Of a DNA stretch of 64,000 nt, positions 53,724 to 61,796 are shown one piece after another. Made by a program: the position numbers and the translations under genes. This stretch comes from Verrucomicrobiaceae bacterium UBA2429 (GTDB lineage: Bacteria > Verrucomicrobiota > Verrucomicrobiia > Verrucomicrobiales > Verrucomicrobiaceae): the NCBI GenBank assembly GCA_002343505.1, contig DDQZ01000077.1, forward strand, positions 14,797 through 78,796, in the 5' to 3' direction. The notes under the pieces were generated by a model. The model searched no databases. It was not told the origin of the DNA and saw only the letters and a list, made by a program, of their open reading frames with translations. The number at the start of each line of letters is the position of its first letter. Position 1 is the first letter of the stretch.

Positions 53724-55295
53724 ATGGCAATGAGACTTCCATTTTTGATCCTGGCCCTGAGCGTTTCCCTGGCGCAAGCGGAGCTGCGTCTGCCCGCGGT
53801 CATCTCCGATCACATGGTGCTGCAGGCGGGCAAACCGGCGGCCATCTGGGGCTGGGCGGACGCGGGAGACGCGATCACGGTCGAATTCGCGGGGCAAACG
53901 AAAACCGCCGCCGCTGGAGTGGACGGCAGGTGGAGCTTGCGGCTTGAGCCGCTCACTGCGAGCGCGCAGCCGCGCGCGCTGCGTGTCAATGACAGGGTCA
54001 TTCGGGATGTGCTCGTGGGCGAGGTGTGGCTTGCCTCCGGCCAGTCGAACATGGCCATGCAAATCAACGGCCAACTGCATGGCAAGGTGGACAACGCCGA
54101 TGCCGAAGTCGCGGCGGCGAAGTTCCCTGAAATCCGCGTCTTCGCGCATGACACGCCTTTTGCCATTTACGAACTGCCAGTGCCTGCTGACGAGCACGCT
54201 CAAGATCGTCCGGGACGCTGGCGCGTGTGCTCGCCAGAGACCGTGGCGGATTTTTCGGCGATGGGCTACTTCGTGGCGCGTGACCTGCACAGGGAGTTGA
54301 AGCAGCCCATCGGCATCGTGACAGCGGCAGTGGGTGGCACGCCGATTGAGGCCTGGACGAGCCGCGAGGCGCAGGAAGTCGTGCCGGAGCTCAAACCGTT
54401 GCTGGCGGACTGGACAAAGCGCCTCGACGGCTTTGTGCCGGCGGTGGAGCAGGCAAAGTTTCTCGACGCGAAGGGGGCGTGGCTGAAGGAGCGCGCGAAG
54501 GCGCTGAAGGCCGGGCAGCCCGCGCCGAAAGCCCCCGCCCCCTTCAAAAACATCCAGGTCATGAAGCCGGGCGGACTCTTCGCCGGCATGATCGCGCCGC
54601 TGGCACCTTACACGATGCGCGGCGTGCTCTGGTATCAGGGCGAGCGCAACGCGGCGGGTCCGTTCACCGGTTTGTATGGCAGGCAGCTCGAAACCATGAT
54701 CGCCGACTGGCGCGCGCGCTGGCAGGACGAGCTGCACTTCGCGTGGGTGCAGCTTCCCGCTTTTGGCGGCGCGCAGAAGCTGCCCTCCGAACCGAACGGC
54801 TGGGGAGTGGCGGTGCGCGAGGGCCAGCGCCGCGCCTTGCGCGTGCCGCGCACGAGCATGGCGATCACAATGGATCTCGGCGGTGAGAAATCCGGGCACC
54901 CGGCCAACAAAGCTGACTACGCCCGCCGTCTCTCCACCGTGCTGCTGCACGACGTGTATCAAAAAGACATCGCTTTGCCCACCGGCCCGCTGTTCAAAGC
55001 CGCGACTGTCGCTGATGGACGGATGATTCTCTCCTTCGATCATGCGGAAGGCTTGATGGCTCGAGACGGCAAACTTGAGGGCTTCGCCATCGCCGGAGCC
55101 GATGGCAAGTTCCACTGGGCGAATGCGCGGATTGAAAATCGCGAAGTCATCGTCTGGCACGGCAAAGTCCCCGATCCGCAAACCGTCCACTATGCCTTCG
55201 CCGCCAACCCCAAAGACAACCTCGTCAACGCCGCCGGCCTGCCTGCCTCGCCCTTTGCGGCAAGCGCCCCGCCAGCCGGGCAGGCCGGGCAGTGA
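53724..55295 (+). CDS. Sialate O-acetylesterase-like exported esterase
   Basis: A 523-residue exported esterase. The signal is MAMRLPFLILALSVSLAQA; SDHMVLQAGKPAAIWGWADAGDAITVEFAGQT opens the family's N-terminal beta domain; VWLASGQSNMAMQ holds the G-Q-S-N nucleophile block; GVLWYQGERNAAG is the family-typical Q-G-E-x-N segment; and MDLGGEKSGHPANKADYA provides the Asp/His pair. Family enzymes take acetyl groups from sialic acid or from plant glycans such as pectin or xylan. With pectate lyases and GH105 nearby, plant-type substrates are favoured. The start at 53724 begins the signal. Confidence 0.88.
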   Translation: MAMRLPFLILALSVSLAQAELRLPAVISDHMVLQAGKPAAIWGWADAGDAITVEFAGQTKTAAAGVDGRWSLRLEPLTASAQPRALRVNDRVIRDVLVGEVWLASGQSNMAMQINGQLHGKVDNADAEVAAAKFPEIRVFAHDTPFAIYELPVPADEHAQDRPGRWRVCSPETVADFSAMGYFVARDLHRELKQPIGIVTAAVGGTPIEAWTSREAQEVVPELKPLLADWTKRLDGFVPAVEQAKFLDAKGAWLKERAKALKAGQPAPKAPAPFKNIQVMKPGGLFAGMIAPLAPYTMRGVLWYQGERNAAGPFTGLYGRQLETMIADWRARWQDELHFAWVQLPAFGGAQKLPSEPNGWGVAVREGQRRALRVPRTSMAITMDLGGEKSGHPANKADYARRLSTVLLHDVYQKDIALPTGPLFKAATVADGRMILSFDHAEGLMARDGKLEGFAIAGADGKFHWANARIENREVIVWHGKVPDPQTVHYAFAANPKDNLVNAAGLPASPFAASAPPAGQAGQ

Positions 55296-55352
55296 GCGCG
55301 CGGATCATTGCTCCAGGCCATGCCGAAGGCCCAGGTCCGGGCAAAGGCGGTG

Positions 55353-57065
55353 TCAGCGCACCAGTTCCACATCCGGGCGCTTCTTTTTGAAGGCGGCGAC
55401 GCCGGCGTCGGTGACGCTCGTCTTGCTGATGTAGAGCTTTCTCAAGGGCTTCAGACCTTGCAGTTGCTCCAGTCCCTGGTCGCCGAGCGTCGTGTTATCC
55501 AGTTTGAGTTCCCGCAGTTGTTTCACAGCCAGGAGAGCGGTGAGCTGGGCGTCGGTGACCTGGCACTGGGTAAGGTGGAGTTCCTCCAGCGCGGTGAACG
55601 CGGCGAGAGCGGCGAGGGCCTGATCCTCAATGCGGGAGAAGGTGGGGAAATTGAGGTTGTTGATCCTGGGCCATGCCTCATGGAGGGCGCGCAACTGGCT
55701 TTCTGTGACCGGAACTTTGCCGCCGCCCGGCGGGTAGTTGAACTGGAGGATGCCTGGAAAGACCAGCTTCAATTCCGGCAAGGCTGCCTCGAGGACCGAT
55801 GGATTCGGACCGAATCCAAGCTCCTTCAGAGGCAGTTTTGCCAGCGGACGGACCCCGGCGACGGTCACGGGAGTTTCGGTCACGTCCAGGAAGTCGAGTT
55901 TTTTGAGCGCGGCCAGCTTGGCGGTGCCCTCATCGGTGATCCTGGTCCTGCGCAAACTGAGCCTGCTGAGTTTGGGCCAGGTGGCAAAGACGGCCAGCGC
56001 GGCATCGTCCAGCGCGCTGTCACGAAAGGTGACGCGCTCCATCTCCGCCCCCTGAATCTGCGTGACCGCAGAAGCGTCCTTTTGCGAGCTCGCGATGCTG
56101 GTGATGCTGACGAGATTTTTCAGGCTCAGGAGATGTTGAAGCCAGGCGCCCTTCATTTGCGGCCCGCCGTTCTCGACATGCACCACCCGCAACTCGGGAC
56201 AGGTGGCCAGGAAGGCCAGGGCTTCATCCGTGTTGACGGCCCGGTTGGTGTAAAAGCTCTGGAGGCTCTGCATGCCCGCAAAGGCGGCCGTGGCGGTTGC
56301 GTCAAGCGCGGTTGGAAGGGAGGCGAATCGCAGTTCGAGAACGGACAAACGGCCCTTGGGCAGACCGGCGGCGTCATTGATCAAGGGACTTTCCCAAGTC
56401 ATCCTGACCTGGCCGCCCAGGCGGAGGGCGGTTTCCGCCGCGGAACGATCATCACTTTTCGCCTGGCTGCCTGTGGTTGCAGGAGGCGCGGGGGCGGCAG
56501 GGCCGGGAGTGGCGTCAAGGCCGGGAGTGGCGTCAGGGCCGGGAGTGGCGTCAGGGTAGGGGGCTGCGCTGCTGCGGAGGCTTTCGCGATAGGAGCGGAC
56601 CTCTTTGGCTTCGTCAATGCGTCCGGCTTTGGTCAGGGTGGTCTCCAGGTCCTGCAATCGGGACTGGTAGGCGGGCAGTACGCCGGCAAATGCCGCCGCG
56701 CGGGTGTCTTCGAGCTTCTTCAACTGCCCGCGATAAATGCCGCGGAGGCTTTTGAGCGCGTCCGGTGTTTTTTCCCCGTCATCAGGGATGGGAAGTTTTT
56801 CGGCGAGGCGCTTTTTATCGTCCTGGATGGCGAGCACGTCATCGAGTTTCCCGGTCTGCTGCGCGGCGGTGGCGGCGCTGTCGAGCGCGGACGAAAATTT
56901 CGTGTTCAGCACCTCCAGCGCGGCGTCGAAGGGAGCGGTCACACGTTCGCCGAGGACCTTGTCATACTGTCCGCGCAGGGCGGTGAGTTCGGCCGGCGGT
57001 GCGGCGTGAATGACCAGTGATGAAAGCGGAATGACGAAGGCGAGAAGGGCGGGAGTGGGCTTCAT
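55353..57065 (-). CDS. Exported leucine-rich-repeat protein
   Basis: A 570-residue exported protein (signal TPALLAFVIPLSSLVIHAA). Residues about 40-150 are helical (KLDDVLAIQDDKKRLAEKLPIP), then a Pro/Asp/Ala/Thr/Gly repeat linker (about 172-195). The C-terminal half is leucine-rich repeats of the 'RI-like' kind: LSRLSLRRTRITDEGTAKLAAL, LEELHLTQCQVTDAQLTALLAV, LRELKLDNTTLGDQGLEQLQGL, LRKLYISKTSVTDAGVAAF. Such proteins bind other proteins; the partner is unknown. It lies downstream of the large protein gene on the same strand. Confidence 0.82.
   Translation of the reverse strand: MKPTPALLAFVIPLSSLVIHAAPPAELTALRGQYDKVLGERVTAPFDAALEVLNTKFSSALDSAATAAQQTGKLDDVLAIQDDKKRLAEKLPIPDDGEKTPDALKSLRGIYRGQLKKLEDTRAAAFAGVLPAYQSRLQDLETTLTKAGRIDEAKEVRSYRESLRSSAAPYPDATPGPDATPGLDATPGPAAPAPPATTGSQAKSDDRSAAETALRLGGQVRMTWESPLINDAAGLPKGRLSVLELRFASLPTALDATATAAFAGMQSLQSFYTNRAVNTDEALAFLATCPELRVVHVENGGPQMKGAWLQHLLSLKNLVSITSIASSQKDASAVTQIQGAEMERVTFRDSALDDAALAVFATWPKLSRLSLRRTRITDEGTAKLAALKKLDFLDVTETPVTVAGVRPLAKLPLKELGFGPNPSVLEAALPELKLVFPGILQFNYPPGGGKVPVTESQLRALHEAWPRINNLNFPTFSRIEDQALAALAAFTALEELHLTQCQVTDAQLTALLAVKQLRELKLDNTTLGDQGLEQLQGLKPLRKLYISKTSVTDAGVAAFKKKRPDVELVR
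56502..56555 (-). repeat. 18-base tandem repeat, three copies, in the LRR gene
   Basis: GCCGGGAGTGGCGTCAGG repeats three times (one copy with AAG in place of AGG) inside the gene. On the coding strand it gives the six-residue unit 'PDATPG' three times. It is an in-frame minisatellite; unit number may vary between strains. Confidence 0.85.
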
Positions 57066-57173
57066 GGATCGAATTTAACGCCATATCATTAGAAGACGCA
57101 TCCGCGCAAGCAAGACGCAGGGGTCCGGCTCCTTTCAGCCCTGCGGTGCCAAACCCGAGGGCAAGCCTGTGAA

Positions 57174-60100
57174 TCACGGCTCCAGCAACATGCGGAAAAA
57201 GCGGCGTGGTGATGTGTCGGGGTTGAGGTCGAGGTGCAGGCGGCGCGTGTTGGCGGGGTCGGACGGAAGGGACGGTTCGGGCTGCCAGTCCTCCGGCAGT
57301 TCACCCAGCGGCTGCCACATTTCGGAGCCAAGATGGGTCACATACTGCATCGGTGTGTACTCCATGCCGACGGCGTGGCTGCGCAGGGTGTGAAGGCGTA
57401 TGCCGCCATCGGGGCGTCGACTGATGCCAAGGATGGCGGGAGGAAACATGTCGGGCGTGTGCGGGTTGCCGGCGAGCAGATATTCGATCCAGTCGCTGAC
57501 GAGGTCGCCGTCGGAGTCTGCGTCCGGGGCGGCGTTTGGGGCGAGCTGCATGTAGTCCCGCCATTGGGCATAGTTCATCGGCGCGTGGGGATTGCCGAGA
57601 TGGAGATCGCGCACGAGGAAGCCGGAGATGTCCTGGAACGCCGACGGTTCCGGCAGGGGCGGCGCGGGCAAGGTGGTGAGGGACTGAAGCGTGTAGCGGG
57701 AGGTGAAGTCCTCGGTTTCCTCGTAGCCCTGCGGCGGCGAGGGGACGTCAATCGTCCAGTTGCCACCGAGCAGATCATAGACGCTGGGCTGGAGGTATTT
57801 CACGAGGGCATGGGTGGAAAGATGATAGGGCACCGTGCCTTCGTAGGGCTGCTTGGCGAGGGTCAGGATGGGCAGCCCGCCGGAGTTGCCGAACGACTTT
57901 GACAGAGTGAGGTAGTAAATGCCCTCGTCCTCCAGAAGCATGTCCACGGTGGCGTCGGGGGAACCGTCTCCCTCGTGCGTGACCATCCAGCGCACGCTGA
58001 GTTTCTCCGTCAGCAGAGCGCTGATGGGCGCGGTGTTGTCGCCGTTGCCGGTGACACCGCCGATGGCGAGTCCGTTGGGAGTCCACGCTAGCGTGTGGAG
58101 CAGGTCGTGCGGCGTGTAGCCGGAGTCTTCGAGCCATTCGGTGGCGTTTGGGTAGTTGCGCACGCCCTTGTCCGGCCCGTCGATGAAGGCGGTGCTGTCC
58201 ACCGTGGGTTCACAGAGGCTGATCATGCGATCAATGGTCCCGTCGGGCAGGTAACGCCCGACCGCCATCGCCGGAATGTCCGCGGTGATGATGGGCGCGA
58301 AGTTTCCGGCGGTGAAGATGACCCCGTCCGGGTTCTCGACGACACGAGTCCAGGTGATGGCGGGCTTGCTCCGCACGGACCAGACGACGTCCCAATCCGT
58401 TGGATCCACTTTCATCAGCCAACCTCCCCACTCGGCGCCGGCGTTGATCGGAGTGCCGTCGGAATTGCCGCGCGCCTCGCCCGCCAGCAGCAGCCCGCCG
58501 TCCTGTAGCAGTATGGCATCGCGCACGCTTTCAAGCATGTTGGTGGAGGCGAAGCGATGGCTGGCGAGCGCATTGCCGTCGTCGTCGAAACGCATCACGA
58601 CCGGGTCGTTGTCGAAAATGGTCGCGTCGTTGTTCACATCGCCGACAAGGAGGATCTCGAAATCGCCTGGCGTGGTGGGCCGGATGATGACGCTGGCGAT
58701 CTTGGTGAGCTTGGCGGTCTGTCCGGGGTCGTCATTGACGGCGACCGCGCCTTTCACCCACAGCACGGTGCCGCTCTGGGAGAAGCGCGCGATGACCTGC
58801 GCACTCGCGGTGGTCTCGCAGTAGGCGATGACGCCGCCATCCGGGGTGGCGGCGATTTTCCGGGGGAACAGGAAGTTGACGCCCCTGGCCCAGAGCGGAT
58901 TGCCGCGCTTGTCGAGGCTCACGACCGGCGGCGCGACCTCGAAGGCGTTGGGTGCGATGAGAAAGGTCTCGCCGTTGACGCCGGGCAGCTTCGATCGAAT
59001 GATCTGCGCGGTGTAGGGCGCGGGGCCGTCGTTGTTCCATTGCAGCGTCTTGGCCCAGCGCACGTCGCCTCCCTCTGCCGGATCGAGCGGGCCGGGTGGC
59101 GGCTGGCCCACGGCGCTGCCGCGCGTGGCGGGGCCATCGGAATCGGTGCTGAACAAGTTTGGGCCGTTGAAGGTGGCGATGACCGGGTCGGCGAGTTCGA
59201 AGCCGAGCAGGCGGATGCTGAAGCCGCTGAGGATGTCCACGTCCGCATCGGCCTCCCACCAGTCCGAGGCGAAGGGCGTGACACTGAAGTTGAAGTTCGC
59301 CCGAGGGCCGATGTAGGGGCCGGCGATGTCGTTGATGATGAGCGAGGCCCGTGCCTCGGCCCAAGCGGTGACGTTCAGCGCCAGCGAGTCGGCGATCTGC
59401 GGCTTGCTCAGCGTGAGCGGGCGGTGTTCGGAGAACGGCTCCGAGCTGACCTGCATGCCCGGTGGTTTCGTGAGGTCCCAGATCCACTCCACGCCGGCCT
59501 CGTAGGAGCCGGTAAAGGGCAGCACCACCTGCGTCGGCACGCTGGCGGTGACGCCGACCTTGGCGGAAAAGCGCGGCTGCACCTTCACCGGGACTCCGGC
59601 GATAGAGAAGTAGATCGTCGGCAGCCCGAAATCCACGATCTGCTTCTCGCGCTCGATCTCGGCAAGGCCGTTGTTGTCGGTGCCGGGGTTGACGGTGACG
59701 CGCAGGTTCAGCTCCAGTTCGCTGCCGAGCCGGACGGTGACGCGCACCGGCAGCAGCCCGGAGTAGCGGACGTCGATGCCGACTTTCATCCCCTGCAACA
59801 GCACCTGGCCGTCCACCGTGATGCCGCGCGTGATCTTCAGATCGTTGATGGGCATGTGCAGGGCGAAGAAGCCGTTCAGTTCCGAAAGCCTGGGGTGTCG
59901 CACCTGGTCCGCGTTGAGCAGGGCGTTGCGCTCAATCTCGAGCTGGAGGTTTTCCAAGTACGTGAAGGCGGTGTTCCCCGCAGGCGGGTCGAAGGGGTCG
60001 CGGGCCGCCGGATCGCCGTCCGCCGGCGGATCAAAGGCGTCGATCGCCTCCACGCTCAGCGTGCCGTGGCGCAGGTTGTCCACGAAGCCGCGCAGGTCGG

Positions 60101-60974
60101 GGTCCGTCTGTGAGTGCCAGAAGTTGACAAGCGGATTGAACAACCAGTCCGGCGGCGGCCCTCCGAACTGCTGGCCGTGCACGCGCACGCTGCCGTCGCC
60201 CTCGAAGGTGACCGAAGTGACCTCGACCATACGATCGGTCCGGATCGAGTGCCCCGCGCCCATCACGTATTGGGAGGAGGACACATGCTTCGCCAACCCG
60301 ATCAGCTTTGCCTTCTCGCCCGGCGGTGGCATGTCAAAGACCCGCGGCAGGGTATGAAGAAACGGCACCTCCATGAGCAGCGTGCCGGGCTGAAGACCGG
60401 CGAGCAGCGGCGTGGACTCGGAGAAGATCAGGGTGACCCCCCGCGTGAGAAGGTTTTCCGTCGCGCTGTCATAGGCCTCGCCCGTGGCCTCATCCACGGC
60501 GACGGGCGGCAGGCGGAACTGAAAAAGCTCCGTGGCCGTGGCCCGCAGGCGCTGGCCGGCCAGCACGGCGTTCTTCACCGCCAAAGCGTCCGCCGCAGGC
60601 GCGAGCAGCACGATGGTCTCGGGCATCGCGACTGTGCTTTGAGGCGCGATGTCCGCAAACATGTGCGTGTCATCCACGATCTCCACCGGCCAGCCCGGCC
60701 CGGGCGGATCGAAGGCGATGCGCGCGCTCTCGTAGTAGCTGTCGCCGGAGTTTTGCAGGCTTGCCGTGAACGACAGCCGGATGCGCCCGTCGGGCTCGGT
60801 CGTCTCCCCGGCGAGCTGGATGTTCACGATGCTGACGTCGTTCGCGGCCTGCGTCAGGCGCGGGATCTCCGTGCCGTAACCGGAGATGGCATTGTAATCC
60901 GCCGGCGCGGCCAGCAGGCCATTGAAACCGGTGGCCAGCAGGCTGAGGCCGAGGAGAGCGATGCGCAGTTGCAT
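57174..60974 (-). CDS. Very large secreted protein with propeller-like second half
   Basis: A 1266-residue exported protein (signal MQLRIALLGLSLLATGFNGLLAA). The first about 600 residues are beta-rich with no family I recognise. From about 650, segments such as VSLDKRGNPLWARGV, IAATPDGGVIAYCETT, FSQSGTVLWVKGAVAV, RDAILLQDGGLLLAGEA and TRVVENPDGVIFTAGN recur, typical of propeller repeats. The end includes DADSDGDLVSDWIEYLLAGNP, a Ca-binding/choice-type motif common at the C-termini of Verrucomicrobia exoproteins. Its role is unknown. It is divergent from the sigma/kinase pair. Confidence 0.72.
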   Translation of the reverse strand: MQLRIALLGLSLLATGFNGLLAAPADYNAISGYGTEIPRLTQAANDVSIVNIQLAGETTEPDGRIRLSFTASLQNSGDSYYESARIAFDPPGPGWPVEIVDDTHMFADIAPQSTVAMPETIVLLAPAADALAVKNAVLAGQRLRATATELFQFRLPPVAVDEATGEAYDSATENLLTRGVTLIFSESTPLLAGLQPGTLLMEVPFLHTLPRVFDMPPPGEKAKLIGLAKHVSSSQYVMGAGHSIRTDRMVEVTSVTFEGDGSVRVHGQQFGGPPPDWLFNPLVNFWHSQTDPDLRGFVDNLRHGTLSVEAIDAFDPPADGDPAARDPFDPPAGNTAFTYLENLQLEIERNALLNADQVRHPRLSELNGFFALHMPINDLKITRGITVDGQVLLQGMKVGIDVRYSGLLPVRVTVRLGSELELNLRVTVNPGTDNNGLAEIEREKQIVDFGLPTIYFSIAGVPVKVQPRFSAKVGVTASVPTQVVLPFTGSYEAGVEWIWDLTKPPGMQVSSEPFSEHRPLTLSKPQIADSLALNVTAWAEARASLIINDIAGPYIGPRANFNFSVTPFASDWWEADADVDILSGFSIRLLGFELADPVIATFNGPNLFSTDSDGPATRGSAVGQPPPGPLDPAEGGDVRWAKTLQWNNDGPAPYTAQIIRSKLPGVNGETFLIAPNAFEVAPPVVSLDKRGNPLWARGVNFLFPRKIAATPDGGVIAYCETTASAQVIARFSQSGTVLWVKGAVAVNDDPGQTAKLTKIASVIIRPTTPGDFEILLVGDVNNDATIFDNDPVVMRFDDDGNALASHRFASTNMLESVRDAILLQDGGLLLAGEARGNSDGTPINAGAEWGGWLMKVDPTDWDVVWSVRSKPAITWTRVVENPDGVIFTAGNFAPIITADIPAMAVGRYLPDGTIDRMISLCEPTVDSTAFIDGPDKGVRNYPNATEWLEDSGYTPHDLLHTLAWTPNGLAIGGVTGNGDNTAPISALLTEKLSVRWMVTHEGDGSPDATVDMLLEDEGIYYLTLSKSFGNSGGLPILTLAKQPYEGTVPYHLSTHALVKYLQPSVYDLLGGNWTIDVPSPPQGYEETEDFTSRYTLQSLTTLPAPPLPEPSAFQDISGFLVRDLHLGNPHAPMNYAQWRDYMQLAPNAAPDADSDGDLVSDWIEYLLAGNPHTPDMFPPAILGISRRPDGGIRLHTLRSHAVGMEYTPMQYVTHLGSEMWQPLGELPEDWQPEPSLPSDPANTRRLHLDLNPDTSPRRFFRMLLEP

Positions 60975-61064
60975 TCATCCGGCAGTGAACGAATTCAGGG
61001 CGGATGTTGCAGAGAATCTCAAAAAAGTTGCCGCCCCCCGGCCGATGTCGGAATCTTCGCCCGC

Positions 61065-61796
61065 TTGCCCGGCACCTCTTCCATCTCCGCTGACCGATTT
61101 TTTCCACCAACGGCCTGGACGCTGGTGCTGGAGGCCGGAGGCGCTGCGCCAGATCATGCGCGCGAGGAACTCTGCAAGACTTACTGGAAGCCGGTGGCGC
61201 TCTTTCTTCAGTCGCTCGGCTTGAGCGAGCCGGACGCCGAGGACGGCGCGCAGGAAATCATGGCCCAGGTTTTCGGAAGCGAGGGCTTGAAGCCGTTCTC
61301 ACGCGAGCAGGGGCGGATGCGCCACTACCTCAAGTCGGCGGCGCGGCATTATTTCTTCAACCATCGCAGGGACGCGAACACACGGAAGCGCGGCGGCGGC
61401 GCGCCCACGCTGTCGCTGGATGAGATGCCGCCTGTGCCGGTCAGCGAGTCCGCGTGCGACGCGCTCTTCGACAAGGCGTGGGCGCTGGCCCTGTGCGAAC
61501 GCGCGATGAGCGCGCTGGAAGCCAGTTGCGCACGCCGCGGCAAGGGACCGCTGTTTCACGCCTTGAAACCCACGCTGACGCTCGGCGAGGAAGTGAAACC
61601 TTACGCCGAAATCGGTTCTCTGTTCGGTGTGACCGAGCAGCAGATCCGCATCGAAGTCTTCCGCCTGAGACGCCGCCTCGCCGAATTCCTGCGCGCGGAG
61701 GTGGCTGCGACGATGCAGTCCGGCCAGGGTGCGGCGGCCGTGGAGGATGAAACCCGCCATCTCATCCGGGCGCTCGCCTATGAACCCGCAAGCTGA
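61065..61796 (+). CDS. ECF-type RNA polymerase sigma factor
   Basis: About 243 residues. FFPPTAWTLVLEAGG opens the protein in the way of Verrucomicrobia/Planctomycetes ECF factors; LSEPDAEDGAQEIMAQVF is region 2 (D-A-E-D-x-x-Q-E), and LFGVTEQQIRIEVFRLRRRLAEFL is region 4. No ATG exists in frame, and TTG at 61065 is the best start. An ATG at 61044 is in another frame; adding one T to the six-T run at 61098-61103 would join it to the sigma frame, so a small frameshift or sequencing slip near the start is possible. The end overlaps the kinase gene by 17 bases. Confidence 0.82.
   Translation: MPGTSSISADRFFPPTAWTLVLEAGGAAPDHAREELCKTYWKPVALFLQSLGLSEPDAEDGAQEIMAQVFGSEGLKPFSREQGRMRHYLKSAARHYFFNHRRDANTRKRGGGAPTLSLDEMPPVPVSESACDALFDKAWALALCERAMSALEASCARRGKGPLFHALKPTLTLGEEVKPYAEIGSLFGVTEQQIRIEVFRLRRRLAEFLRAEVAATMQSGQGAAAVEDETRHLIRALAYEPAS

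Noticed and set aside
58557..60113. Plus-strand open frame (518 residues) opposite the very large secreted protein
   Set aside because: Val/Gly/Arg/Asp-rich shadow frame without motifs.
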